Shown here piece by piece: positions 1-8,228 of a DNA stretch of 49,186 nt (its first letter is position 1; every line of letters begins with the position of its first letter). Under the pieces are notes generated by a model, which saw nothing but the letters and a program-made list of their open reading frames with translations, was not told where the DNA came from and ran no database searches. A program made the position numbers and the translations under genes. The stretch comes from Caulobacter sp. (GTDB lineage: Bacteria; Pseudomonadota; Alphaproteobacteria; Caulobacterales; Caulobacteraceae), in assembly GCA_026225565.1 (NCBI GenBank), contig JAMFTA010000035.1, positions 1-49,186 of the forward strand. Reading direction: 5' to 3'.

Positions 1-1658
1 AGGGCGGCGATCACCACCATGGAGAGGCTGAGCATGATGCACTGGGTGACGCCAGCGATGATGGCCCCGCGCGCCGCCGGCAGCTCCACCTTCCACAAGA
101 GTTGCTGTTTGGTGGCGCCGAAGGCTTGGCCGGCCTCGATCAGGGCCTTGGGCGCCGAGGCTATACCCATCTGGGTCAGGCGGATGGGCGCGGGCATGGC
201 GAAGATCACCGTGGAGATCAGCCCCGGCACCACGCCCAGGCCGAACAGCACCAGGGTGGGGATCAGGTAGACGAAGGTCGGCAAGGTCTGCATCAGATCC
301 AGCACCGGGCGCAAAGCCTCATTCAGCCAGGGCCGATGCGCCGCCGCAATGCCGATCGGCACCCCCAAGACGGTGGAGACAAAGGCGGACACCAGCACCA
401 AGGAGAGGGTCTCCACCGTCTCGCCCCAATAGCCCTGGTTGACGATGAACAGCAAAGCCAGCACCACGAAGATCGACAGCGGGATCGAGCGCCGGATGAC
501 GTAGGCGACGAGGCCCAGCGCCAGGATCAGCACCGGCGCGGGAATCGCCGTCAGGAGCGCGGTCAGCCCATTCACCCCTCCGCCGGCGACGAAGGAAATC
601 CCGTCGAACAAGGGCGTCATGTGCCGTTTCACCAGCTCGATGCCATAGGCCACGGCATTCCCGACCGGCAGCTTGTGCGCCACCAGCCAATCCTCGAAGC
701 GAAAGCCGGCGGTCGGCGCGGCCGCCGCATGGAAGGCTGCCAAGGCGGGACGTCCGTCCATCGTGGTCACCCCATCCAGCCACGCCGGCAAGACGCTGGG
801 GTTCGCCTTCAGCCAGGTGCGCGCGGCCGCCAGGGGCGCCAGGCCCTTGTCGAGGATCAGCCCCATCAGCTGGCTTTCGCCGATCAGGCTGAAGGACAGA
901 TTCTTCAAGAGGCGCCCGACATTGGGACATTGCTGCAGATAGCCTGAGCGGACATTGGTGTAGATCACCGCGCCGCCGAAGTCCGGGCCGAAATAGGCGT
1001 CGCCGCCGGTGAGGTAGCGCATGTCGAAGCGCATGTTCATCGGGTGAGGCGCCCAGCCCAGGAACACCACCGGCTTCTTGGCCTTATAGGCTCGCTCCAC
1101 CTCGGCCAACATGCCCTGCTCGCTGGACTCCACCAGTTTGAAGTCGCCCAGGCCAAAGGCGTTCTTGGCGATGATGTCAAGCACGTGGCGATTGCCGTCG
1201 TTGCCGGCCTCAAGGCCGTAAACCACGCCGCCAAGTTGATCCTTGAAGCGCTTGATATCGCTGAAATCCGTCAGCCCAGCTTCGTAGAGATAGGCAGGAA
1301 CGGCCAGAGTGTATTTGGCGCCCACCAGATTGGGTCGCACCACCTGCACCGCACCGTCGGCCATGAACGGAGCGCGGTCGTGGGCCTGGGAGGGCATCCA
1401 GTTGCCGAGGAAGACGTCCACGTCCCTGTTCTTCATGGCGGCGTAGGTGACCGGCACCGACAGCACGGTGACCTTGGGCCGATAGCCCAGCTTGTCGAGG
1501 ATCACGCTGGCGACGCCGGTGGTGGCGGCCACGTCGGTCCAGCCGATGTCGGCCAGCCGCACACTGCCGCAGGCGGCCGGATCGGCGGCGGCGGGCGCGG
1601 CGCCCAAGAGCCCCGTCCAAAGCACCCCGAGGAGGGCGCATAGTCCAAGTCCCCTCAT
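1..1658 (-). CDS. choXW: Choline ABC transporter: periplasmic binding protein fused to permease (3' end outside window)
   Basis: This protein captures choline in the periplasm and carries it through the inner membrane. A signal peptide (about residues 1-26, ending APAAA) precedes a ProX/ChoX-type binding domain to about residue 315. A membrane-spanning OpuAB/ChoW-type permease begins near 375 and shows an EAA-like loop (EAGQAFGATKQQ, about 509-520). As I recall it, the Sinorhizobium ChoX ligand box is W43, D45, W90, Y119, N156 and W205. Matching residues here are W40, D42, W87, Y116, N153 and W202, all offset by three, which supports choline rather than generic betaine binding. The ATG at 1658 follows a GGGAGA ribosome site. 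The gene runs off the left edge, so about 552 codons are visible. Its ATPase (choV) lies 5.3 kb away instead of in the same operon. Confidence 0.9.
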   Translation of the reverse strand, partial: MRGLGLCALLGVLWTGLLGAAPAAADPAACGSVRLADIGWTDVAATTGVASVILDKLGYRPKVTVLSVPVTYAAMKNRDVDVFLGNWMPSQAHDRAPFMADGAVQVVRPNLVGAKYTLAVPAYLYEAGLTDFSDIKRFKDQLGGVVYGLEAGNDGNRHVLDIIAKNAFGLGDFKLVESSEQGMLAEVERAYKAKKPVVFLGWAPHPMNMRFDMRYLTGGDAYFGPDFGGAVIYTNVRSGYLQQCPNVGRLLKNLSFSLIGESQLMGLILDKGLAPLAAARTWLKANPSVLPAWLDGVTTMDGRPALAAFHAAAAPTAGFRFEDWLVAHKLPVGNAVAYGIELVKRHMTPLFDGISFVAGGGVNGLTALLTAIPAPVLILALGLVAYVIRRSIPLSIFVVLALLFIVNQGYWGETVETLSLVLVSAFVSTVLGVPIGIAAAHRPWLNEALRPVLDLMQTLPTFVYLIPTLVLFGLGVVPGLISTVIFAMPAPIRLTQMGIASAPKALIEAGQAFGATKQQLLWKVELPAARGAIIAGVTQCIMLSLSMVVIAA

Positions 1659-1873
1659 GCAGCATGGTCTCCCCGACGGCGCCGGTTGATTAGTCGTTCA
1701 ACACCTGCGCCCTGGCAATCCCCAGCGCGACGGCGGCGGCCGAGCCTTCGGGGTCTGCGATCATCCGCCCCTCCCCACCGACAGCCTGTGCAAATATAGC
1801 GCAGCCCCGCCCGCTTGAACGGCCCCGCGCCTGGGCCGATTGCCAAGACCCGTCATTGATCGTTCATTCAGCC
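1659..1873. promoter_or_regulatory. Divergent promoter region between choXW and gbdR-like gene
   Basis: This roughly 215-bp gap separates two outward-facing genes and should carry both promoters. I found no strong palindrome or recognisable sigma-70 pair. By analogy with Pseudomonas, the AraC-type regulator transcribed from here may bind this region, but no site can be pointed to. Confidence 0.45.
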
Positions 1874-2917
1874 ATGCCCCCCAATCCGCGCACGCCCTGC
1901 CCAAGCCCCCCGCCCCCGCCTTCCTTGAAGGTGGGCCTAATCCTAGCCGACAACTTCACCCTCTCCGCCTTCGCCCTATTCACCGATCATCTGCGGCTGG
2001 CGGCGGACGAGGGCGACATGAGCCGGCCGGTGCGGGCGCAGTGGTCGATCATGTCCCATCGCTTCGAGCCGATCCGGGCCAGTTGCGGGGTGATGCTGGC
2101 CCCCACCGACCGCTTCATCGACCCCGCGACCCTCGACTATGTGGTGGTGGTGGGCGGGGTGCTGCACGCCGGGCGTCAGGTGGACGAGGCGACCAACCGC
2201 TATCTGCAAGCGGCGGCAAAGGCCGGGGCCACCCTGGTCGGCCTGTGCACCGGTAGTTTCATCCTCTGCCGCGCGGGGCTGATGGCGGGGCGGCGATCCT
2301 GCGTCAGCTGGTATCACCACCAGGATTTCGTCAATGAGTTCCCCACCCATGCGGTGACCGCCGATCGGCTGTTTCTGGAGGATGGCGACCGCATTACCTG
2401 CGCCGGAGGCGCCGGCACCGCCGATCTGGCCATCTGCCTGATCGAGCGTCATCTCGGCCGCGCCCTGGCCCAGAAGGCCAGCCAGGTCTTGCTGTTCGAG
2501 CGCGCCCGCGCCGGCAGCGAGGCCCAGCCTCACCCCCCCGTCGCTGGGACCCTGGCCGACCCCCGGATGCGCAAAGCCCTGCTGATCATGGAGCAGACCC
2601 TAGCCCATCCACTCACGGTGGCGGAGGTGGCCCGCCAGCTCGGCCTGTCGGCGCGCCACTTCGAGCGGCTGTGTCAGGCGACGGTGGGGATGAGCCCCGG
2701 CGCCCTCTACCGCAAGATGCGCCTGCGCTACGCCCATTGGCTGGTGGACAACACAACCCGTTCGGTCACCGACATCGCCCTGGACTCAGGCTTTGCCGAC
2801 GGCTCGCACTTCTCGCGCCAGTTCAAGGAAAGCTACGGCCTGTCCCCCTCCATGCGCCGCCGCCAGCCCCGCGCGGCCACGGACAGCGACGCCGCCGGAA
2901 TGCGGGTGTTCGGCTAG
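1874..2917 (+). CDS. gbdR: GbdR-like transcriptional regulator (GATase-1-like domain + AraC HTH)
   Basis: This is a GlxA-family activator. A DJ-1/PfpI (class I glutamine amidotransferase-like) sensor domain covers about residues 15-205 and contains the nucleophile-elbow segment VGLCTGSFILCRAGLM. A two-helix-turn-helix AraC domain follows at about 235-335 (LTVAEVARQLGLSARHFERL, then VTDIALDSGFADGSHFSRQF). Pseudomonas GbdR has this architecture and activates glycine betaine demethylation genes. The placement here between choXW and betA, in a cluster containing gbcAB and the sarcosine and dimethylglycine enzymes, fits that role. The start is uncertain: ATG at 1874 is preferred over an upstream in-frame TTG at 1856, and neither has a convincing ribosome site. 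A related carnitine (CdhR) or arginine-type regulator cannot be excluded from sequence alone. Confidence 0.85.
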   Translation: MPPNPRTPCPSPPPPPSLKVGLILADNFTLSAFALFTDHLRLAADEGDMSRPVRAQWSIMSHRFEPIRASCGVMLAPTDRFIDPATLDYVVVVGGVLHAGRQVDEATNRYLQAAAKAGATLVGLCTGSFILCRAGLMAGRRSCVSWYHHQDFVNEFPTHAVTADRLFLEDGDRITCAGGAGTADLAICLIERHLGRALAQKASQVLLFERARAGSEAQPHPPVAGTLADPRMRKALLIMEQTLAHPLTVAEVARQLGLSARHFERLCQATVGMSPGALYRKMRLRYAHWLVDNTTRSVTDIALDSGFADGSHFSRQFKESYGLSPSMRRRQPRAATDSDAAGMRVFG

Positions 2918-2935
2918 GCCCAGGCTGGGCGACGC

Positions 2936-4597
2936 TCAGCGCTGAGCGACCTCCCAGCCCTCCGCTACATAGTAGGGCGCGTTCGACGTCGGCAGGGCGG
3001 GCCGGCCGAGGACGATGTCCGCCGCCTTTTCCGCCAGCATGATGGTGGGCGCGTTCAGATTGCCGGTGGTGAGCGACGGCATGATGGAGGAATCCACGAC
3101 CCTGAGACCTAAAAGCCCGATCACCCGCGTCTCGGCATCCACCACCGCCATCGGATCGTCGGCCCGCCCCATCTTGCAACTGCAGGAGGGGTGGTAGGCG
3201 CTCTCCACCTTGGCCCTGATGAAGTCGTCGATCTCGTCGTCGGTCTGCACGCCGACGCCGGGCTGGATTTCCCGCGCGGCGTAGGGGGCGAAGGCCGGCT
3301 GCGCGAAAATCTCGCGGGTCAGGCGCACGCAGGCGCGCATCTCGGTCCAGTCGTCCGCGTGGCTCATATAGTTGAAGCGGATGATCGGCTTGTCGGTCGG
3401 TTTGGCCGAGGCCAGGCGCACCGATCCCCGGCTCTTGGAGCGCATGGGGCCGACGTGGACCTGGAAGCCATGCTCCTTGGCGAGGGACGCGCCGTCGTAG
3501 CTCACCGCCATGGGCAGGAAATGGTACTGGATGTCCGGATAGCGCACCTCCGCCCGGCTGCGGATAAAGCCGCAGCTCTCGAAATGGTTGGTGGCGCCGA
3601 GGCCCCCGCGGGTCAGCAGCCAGCGGGCGCCGATCAGCGCCTTGGCGAGCGGATTGGTCGCCGAATAGAGGGTGATCGGCTGCTTGCAGGCGACCTGGAA
3701 ATAGAACTCTAGGTGGTCCTGCAGGTTTTCGCCGACGCCGGGCAGGTCATGCACCACGTCGATGCCGTGCCCCTTCAACTCCGCCGCCGGCCCTACCCCC
3801 GATAGCTTCAGCAACTGCGGGGAATTGATCGGGCCGCCGGCCAGGATCACCTCCCGCCGCGCCTTCACCGTATGGACGCCGCCGCCGCGACGGTACTCCA
3901 CACCGGTCGCCCGCTTCCCCTTAAAAGTCAGACGGGTGGCCAGGGCGTGGGTCTTCACCGACAGATTAGGCCGCTTCATCGCCGGGCGAAGGTAGGCGTT
4001 GGCGGCGCTGGAGCGGCGGCCCTGGCCCACGGTCATGTCCATGGGACCGAAGCCCTCTTGCTGATAGCCGTTGATGTCCCCCGTCACCGGATAGCCGGCC
4101 TCTTCCCCCGCCTTCACCCAGGCGGCGTGCAGGGGATTGTCGAGGGCGCCATAGCGGGTCTGCAGGGGCCCGCAATCCCCGCGATAGGCGTCCCCGCCCC
4201 CCGCCTTGGTCTCAGAGCGCTTGAAATAGGGCAGGACGTGCCGATAGCCCCAGCCTAAGGCCCCCTCCTCCTCCCATCGGTCGAAATCCAAGGGATTGCC
4301 GCGCACATAGACAAGGCCGTTGATCGAGGACGAGCCGCCCAGCACCTTGCCGCGCGGAGTGTGCAGGCGCCGCCCGCCCAGGTGCGGCTCCGGCTCGCTC
4401 TCGTAGAACCAATTATATTTGGGCATGTTCATCGGGATCGACAGCGCCGTAGGCATCTGGATGAAGATCGAGCGATCCGATCCCCCATACTCCAGCACGA
4501 GCACGCTGTGCCGACCGTCCTCGCTCAGCCGGTTGGCCAAGACGCAGCCGGCCGAGCCCGCGCCGACGATGACGTAATCGAAAACCTCATCTGACAC
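2936..4597 (-). CDS. betA: Choline dehydrogenase
   Basis: This GMC-family flavoenzyme oxidises choline to betaine aldehyde, usually at the inner membrane with electrons passed to the respiratory chain. It has the N-terminal FAD-binding motif [20 protein letters not shown] (about 6-25), the GMC signature near 80-95 ([18 protein letters not shown]) and the second signature [17 protein letters not shown]. The C-terminal region has the catalytic histidine segment [12 protein letters not shown] and the closing motif about 30 residues later ([26 protein letters not shown], shown in part). At 553 residues it matches E. coli BetA in size. The start is GTG at 4597, 12 bp after the betI-betB stop, so the two are one transcript. 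It converges on the GbdR-like gene. Confidence 0.95.
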   Translation of the reverse strand: MSDEVFDYVIVGAGSAGCVLANRLSEDGRHSVLVLEYGGSDRSIFIQMPTALSIPMNMPKYNWFYESEPEPHLGGRRLHTPRGKVLGGSSSINGLVYVRGNPLDFDRWEEEGALGWGYRHVLPYFKRSETKAGGGDAYRGDCGPLQTRYGALDNPLHAAWVKAGEEAGYPVTGDINGYQQEGFGPMDMTVGQGRRSSAANAYLRPAMKRPNLSVKTHALATRLTFKGKRATGVEYRRGGGVHTVKARREVILAGGPINSPQLLKLSGVGPAAELKGHGIDVVHDLPGVGENLQDHLEFYFQVACKQPITLYSATNPLAKALIGARWLLTRGGLGATNHFESCGFIRSRAEVRYPDIQYHFLPMAVSYDGASLAKEHGFQVHVGPMRSKSRGSVRLASAKPTDKPIIRFNYMSHADDWTEMRACVRLTREIFAQPAFAPYAAREIQPGVGVQTDDEIDDFIRAKVESAYHPSCSCKMGRADDPMAVVDAETRVIGLLGLRVVDSSIMPSLTTGNLNAPTIMLAEKAADIVLGRPALPTSNAPYYVAEGWEVAQR

Positions 4598-4609
4598 TGG
4601 AGGGGGGTC

Positions 4610-6664
4610 CTAGTAGGGCGAATCGACATCGCCCAGGGCGACATAGACGCTCTTCAGCTGGGTGTAATGCTCGATGGCGGCGCGGCCGTTTTCCCGCCCG
4701 AGCCCCGACATCTTCGACCCGCCGAATGGCAGCTCAACGGGGGTGATGTTGTAGTGGTTGATCCAGCAGGTCCCCGCTTCCAGCCGCGCGATCACCCGGT
4801 GGGCGCGGGTCAGGTCGTTGGTGAAGACCCCGGCGGCGAGGCCGAACTCGGTGGCGTTGGCGCGGGCGATCACCTCCTCCTCGTCGTCGAAGGCAAGGAT
4901 AGTCATCACCGGACCGAAGATCTCTTCGCGGACGATGGTCATGTCGTCGTGGCAGTCGTCGAACACCGTGGGGGCGACGAAGAAGCCTGCCGAGAGGGCG
5001 CCGTCGACAACCCGTTCCCCGCCCGCTAGCATCCGCGCCCCCTCCGCCCGGCCGCGGGCGATATAGGCCAGCACCCGGCGCATGTGATCCTCGGAGATCA
5101 GGGCGCCGACCTGGGTGGCGGGATCGGCCGGATCGCCGACGGTCATGGCCTGCACCCGGGCGACAAGCTTCTCGATAAAGGCGACCTTGATGCTGCGATG
5201 TACGAACACCCGGGTGGCGTTAGAGCAGACCTCTCCCGCGGAATAGAAGTTGGCCAAAAGGGCGCCGGAGACGGCGTTATCCAGCTTGGCGTCTTCGAAC
5301 ACGATCAGGGGGGATTTGCCGCCGAGTTCCAGCGTGACATATTTCAGCGTCTCTGCGGCGTCGCGCATCACCGCCTTGCCGGTGGAGACCTCGCCGGTCA
5401 GCGACACCTTACGGATCTTGGGGTGGCGAGTGAGCAGCCGGCCGGTGTCGGCGAAACCCTGCACCACCTGGAACACCCCATCCGGCAGGCCGGCCTCGGT
5501 GTAGATCTTGGCGAGTTCGATGGCGGTCAGGGGGGTCAGCTCCGCCGGCTTGAAGATCATGGCGTTGCCGCAGGCTAAAGCCGGAGCCGACTTCCAGCAG
5601 GCGATCTGCAAGGGATAGTTCCAGGCGCCGATGCCCGCGGTGACTCCAAGCGGCTCGCGCCGGGTGTAACCGAAGGCATCCGGCCCGAAATCCAGATGCT
5701 CGCCGGATAGGCTGGCGGCGAGCCCGGCGTAATAGTCCAGGCAGTCGGCGCCGGAGATCACGTCCACCACGCTGGTTTCCTGGATCGGCTTGCCAGTGTC
5801 GCTGGTCTCCAGCGCCGCCAGCTCGTCGTTGCGCGCGCGCAACAGATCGGCGGCGCGGCGCAGCACCTTGCCCCGCTCCGCGCCTGTCATCGCGGCCCAC
5901 AGGCGCTGACCGGCGACAGCCCTTTGCACGGCAGCGTCCACCTCGGCGGCGCCGTCAACCGTCAGGGTCGCCAGCACCGCGCCGGTGGCGGGATTGAGGG
6001 TGGTGAAGCTCGTCCCGGCGCGGGGCGAGCCGACGGCGACGCCTTCGACCGGCGGCGGCGCCAACACCTTCAACCGATTGTCGATAAAGGCGGTCAGGAG
6101 CCCCCGCGCCGTTTCGCTGTCCGCCTCGATCCAGTTGGAGAGGGCGGCCCGCAGCCATACGCCGTCGATCATCGCCGCGATCATCGCCGCGAGGCTCTTG
6201 GCGTCCTCCAGCGGCATCATCATCCGCAGGTCGTGGCGCAGGTTCGACAGCATTCGCCGCTGATAGATGGCCTGCACCCGGCGCAGGCCGTCCACATGTT
6301 GAACCTGCCCCCAAAAGGCCAGCCAGGCGGCGCCCGTGCGCTGGTCGAACTCCTCGGCCGCGAGATTGGCGTCGATCACCGCCTGGATGCGGGCGCGGGG
6401 TGTGCGGGCCAGGGCCAGGCGAGAGCGCACTCCGTTGGCCACGCGCGTGAGCATGGTGCGGAAGGCCGCCTCCAACATGCCGTCCTTGTCGCCGAAATAA
6501 TGGGCGACCAAGCCGGCGGACACGCCGGCGCGACCGGCGATCTGCCCCAGGGTGCTAGCGACGTAGCCCACCGCCGACAGGCTATCGATGGTGGTTTCGA
6601 TCAGCTGAGCGCGCCGGCCGTCTTCCAGCCCTGCTTTTGCCACGCCTTGCGTTTGCCGAACCAC
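4610..6664 (-). CDS. betI-betB: BetI-BetB fusion: TetR-type choline repressor joined to betaine aldehyde dehydrogenase
   Basis: This single uninterrupted frame of 684 residues holds two proteins that are normally separate. Residues 1 to about 200 are a BetI-type TetR repressor, with the helix-turn-helix near 38-60 (TLGQIAGRAGVSAGLVAHYFG) and a full ligand domain ending around FIDNRLKVLAP. After a linker of about 15 residues, 217-684 is a nearly complete NAD-dependent betaine aldehyde dehydrogenase. Visible catalytic residues are N349 (AWNYP), E446 (LELGGK) and C480 (GEVCSNATRVF). Only the first 15 or so residues of a normal BetB are missing. The enzyme part converts betaine aldehyde to glycine betaine; the regulator part should repress the bet genes until choline binds. 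The start is GTG at 6664 with GGAG eight bases upstream. I see no good internal ribosome site at the junction. The start lies 15 bp from a BetI-like palindrome. Confidence 0.93.
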   Translation of the reverse strand: MVRQTQGVAKAGLEDGRRAQLIETTIDSLSAVGYVASTLGQIAGRAGVSAGLVAHYFGDKDGMLEAAFRTMLTRVANGVRSRLALARTPRARIQAVIDANLAAEEFDQRTGAAWLAFWGQVQHVDGLRRVQAIYQRRMLSNLRHDLRMMMPLEDAKSLAAMIAAMIDGVWLRAALSNWIEADSETARGLLTAFIDNRLKVLAPPPVEGVAVGSPRAGTSFTTLNPATGAVLATLTVDGAAEVDAAVQRAVAGQRLWAAMTGAERGKVLRRAADLLRARNDELAALETSDTGKPIQETSVVDVISGADCLDYYAGLAASLSGEHLDFGPDAFGYTRREPLGVTAGIGAWNYPLQIACWKSAPALACGNAMIFKPAELTPLTAIELAKIYTEAGLPDGVFQVVQGFADTGRLLTRHPKIRKVSLTGEVSTGKAVMRDAAETLKYVTLELGGKSPLIVFEDAKLDNAVSGALLANFYSAGEVCSNATRVFVHRSIKVAFIEKLVARVQAMTVGDPADPATQVGALISEDHMRRVLAYIARGRAEGARMLAGGERVVDGALSAGFFVAPTVFDDCHDDMTIVREEIFGPVMTILAFDDEEEVIARANATEFGLAAGVFTNDLTRAHRVIARLEAGTCWINHYNITPVELPFGGSKMSGLGRENGRAAIEHYTQLKSVYVALGDVDSPY

Positions 6665-6924
6665 CGAGAGTCTCCAAAATTGAATGATTATTCAATCGAT
6701 GCGCCGCTGCGTGCCCGATTGCAAAAGCTGAGATAATCAAGAGTATTCCGGTCTATACTCGGGCGCCGGAGTCGCAACATGCTGGTATTTTTGGCACACA
6801 AACGCCCTGGCCTCAAGGACGACCGGGCGGCGCGGGCGGCGGGCGATTAAATGCTTGATCAATTGTTGTGCGCGCCGCGAATGCTAAGCTCGCGTCGCGG
6901 CTGCGGCCGAGGCAGGAGGTGTGC
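6665..6924. promoter_or_regulatory. Divergent betI-betB / choV promoter region
   Basis: This 260-bp gap is AT-rich compared with its surroundings. Besides the BetI-like palindrome it holds a second perfect inverted repeat, GAGTAT-N8-ATACTC (6741-6760), and a small TTGATCAA palindrome (6855-6862) that overlaps BetI-like half-sites. A possible sigma-70 promoter toward choV is TTGCAA (6719-6724), 17 bp, then AGTATT (6742-6747), which would overlap the second repeat. The promoter call is tentative. Confidence 0.4.
6679..6696. promoter_or_regulatory. BetI-type operator palindrome
   Basis: The sequence ATTGAAT-GATT-ATTCAAT is a perfect inverted repeat with 7-bp arms and a 4-bp spacer. It sits 15 bp upstream of the betI-betB start codon, in the divergent gap with choV. 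TetR repressors bind such sites as dimers, and known BetI sites are AT-rich ATTGA/TCAAT palindromes. It is therefore probably the autoregulatory operator; the assignment is inferred from position and symmetry. Confidence 0.7.
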
Positions 6925-8139
6925 ATGACGACCGCCCTTGAGTTTCGCGATGTGGACATCCTGTTCGGCGGCGGGCGCGGCTCGGGCGGCGCCCGCGCCA
7001 TGAAGACCGCCCTCGACTTGCTGGATCAGGGGCAGAGCCGAAGCGAAATCTCCGATCGGACGGGAGTCATCGTCGGCGTCTGCGGAGCCAATCTGACGGT
7101 GGCCGAGGGCGAGATCTGCGTGCTGATGGGCCTCTCCGGCTCTGGAAAATCCACGCTTCTGCGCGCCGCTAATGGCCTCAACACCGCCTCCCGCGGTCAT
7201 GTGTTGGTGCGCAATGGCATGGGCATGACCGACGTCAGCGATTGCGACGAGGCCGCCTTGCGCCAAGTGCGGCGCGAGCGGGTGGCCATGGTGTTCCAGC
7301 AGTTCGGCCTCCTGCCCTGGCGAACGGTGCGCGAGAACGTCGGCTTCGGTCTGGAGCTGCGCGGCTCCGAGCGCAATGAGCGGCGGCGGGTAGTGGACGA
7401 GAAGCTGGCCCTGGTCGGCCTCAGCCCATGGGCGGACCGCTACGCCAGCGAACTTTCGGGCGGGATGCAGCAGCGGGTGGGCCTGGCGCGGGCTTTCGCC
7501 ACCGACGCCGACATCCTCTTGATGGACGAGCCGTTTTCGGCGCTCGACCCCCTGATCCGCGCCAAGCTTCAGGACGAGCTCCTGGCCTTGCAAGAACGGA
7601 TGCGCAAGACCATCCTCTTCGTCAGCCACGATCTGGACGAGGCGTTGAAGCTCGGCGACCGCATCTGCATCATGGAGGGCGGACGGATCATCCAGACCGG
7701 CACGGCCGACGACATCATGCTGCGCCCCGCCGACGACTACGTGGCCGAATTCGTCGCCCACATGAACCCCCTGACCGTGCTCACCGGCGGCATGATCATG
7801 CGCCGGGCGGAGGACCTGCCCAGAAGCGGCGAGGCCGTGCTCTTGGACACGGCGGGTCGCTATCGCTTGACTCTCGATGCACAGGGCGCGCCCTTGGCCT
7901 TGGCCCTGGACGGGGCGCCGCAGCTTCTCGCCACCTTCATCGAGGAGGACGGGACGCCTAGCGGGCGGGTGATGATGGCGGAGGCCAACGCCTCTCTGCG
8001 CATCCTGATCGAACTGCGTCAGGGTTCCGGCCACCCCATCGTCTTGGTGCAGGACGGGGCGATGGTGGGTGTCTGCTGCCAGAACGAGATCCTGCAGGCG
8101 CTCACCGCTGGACGCACCGCCGCCCAAAACGCCGCCTAG
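6925..8139 (+). CDS. choV: Choline/glycine betaine ABC transporter ATP-binding protein
   Basis: This is the ATPase that should drive the ChoX-ChoW fusion. It is of the ProV/OpuAA/ChoV type: Walker A GLSGSGKSTLLRAANGL, Q-loop in VFQQFGLLPWRTVRENV, signature LSGGMQQRVGLARAFA, Walker B ILLMDEPFSALDPL and switch histidine FVSHD. The C-terminal region of about 110 residues is in the place of the CBS-like regulatory domains of this family but looks degenerate. The ATG at 6925 is preferred because AGGAGG lies at 6914-6919; an upstream in-frame GTG at 6868 has no such site. It is transcribed divergently from betI-betB, so it probably shares the BetI-controlled region. Confidence 0.9.
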   Translation: MTTALEFRDVDILFGGGRGSGGARAMKTALDLLDQGQSRSEISDRTGVIVGVCGANLTVAEGEICVLMGLSGSGKSTLLRAANGLNTASRGHVLVRNGMGMTDVSDCDEAALRQVRRERVAMVFQQFGLLPWRTVRENVGFGLELRGSERNERRRVVDEKLALVGLSPWADRYASELSGGMQQRVGLARAFATDADILLMDEPFSALDPLIRAKLQDELLALQERMRKTILFVSHDLDEALKLGDRICIMEGGRIIQTGTADDIMLRPADDYVAEFVAHMNPLTVLTGGMIMRRAEDLPRSGEAVLLDTAGRYRLTLDAQGAPLALALDGAPQLLATFIEEDGTPSGRVMMAEANASLRILIELRQGSGHPIVLVQDGAMVGVCCQNEILQALTAGRTAAQNAA

Positions 8140-8158
8140 CACTACCTGCAAACGAAAA

Positions 8159-8222
8159 CGGCCGGCCCCGAAGGACCGGCCGCAGCGCTGACCGGGCGCC
8201 GAAGCCCCCGGTTGCGGCGCCC
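8159..8222 (-). terminator. Probable terminator of the TonB receptor gene (two hairpins)
   Basis: Two inverted repeats lie just past the receptor stop: GGGCGCCG/CGGCGCCC (8194-8201 with 8215-8222) and CGGCCGG/CCGGCCG (8159-8165 with 8176-8182). Read on the minus strand, the second is followed by CGTTTTCGTTT, a T-rich tail expected of a rho-independent terminator. It may also stop choV transcripts arriving from the other side. Confidence 0.6.
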
Positions 8223-8228
8223 TTGGAT

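Noticed and set aside
102-947. Open frame of 281 codons opposite choXW
   Set aside because: Repetitive H/Q/G/R-rich translation without family features; the other strand encodes the permease.
4610-6664. BetI-BetB join as a sequencing or assembly error
   Set aside because: Both halves lie in the same frame with intact motifs, a proline-rich linker and no stop. An error would have to remove a stop while keeping frame and all conserved residues. It cannot be fully excluded without reads.
6859-8151. Antisense open frame (430 codons) opposite choV
   Set aside because: The plus strand carries all ABC ATPase motifs; the antisense product has no recognisable features.
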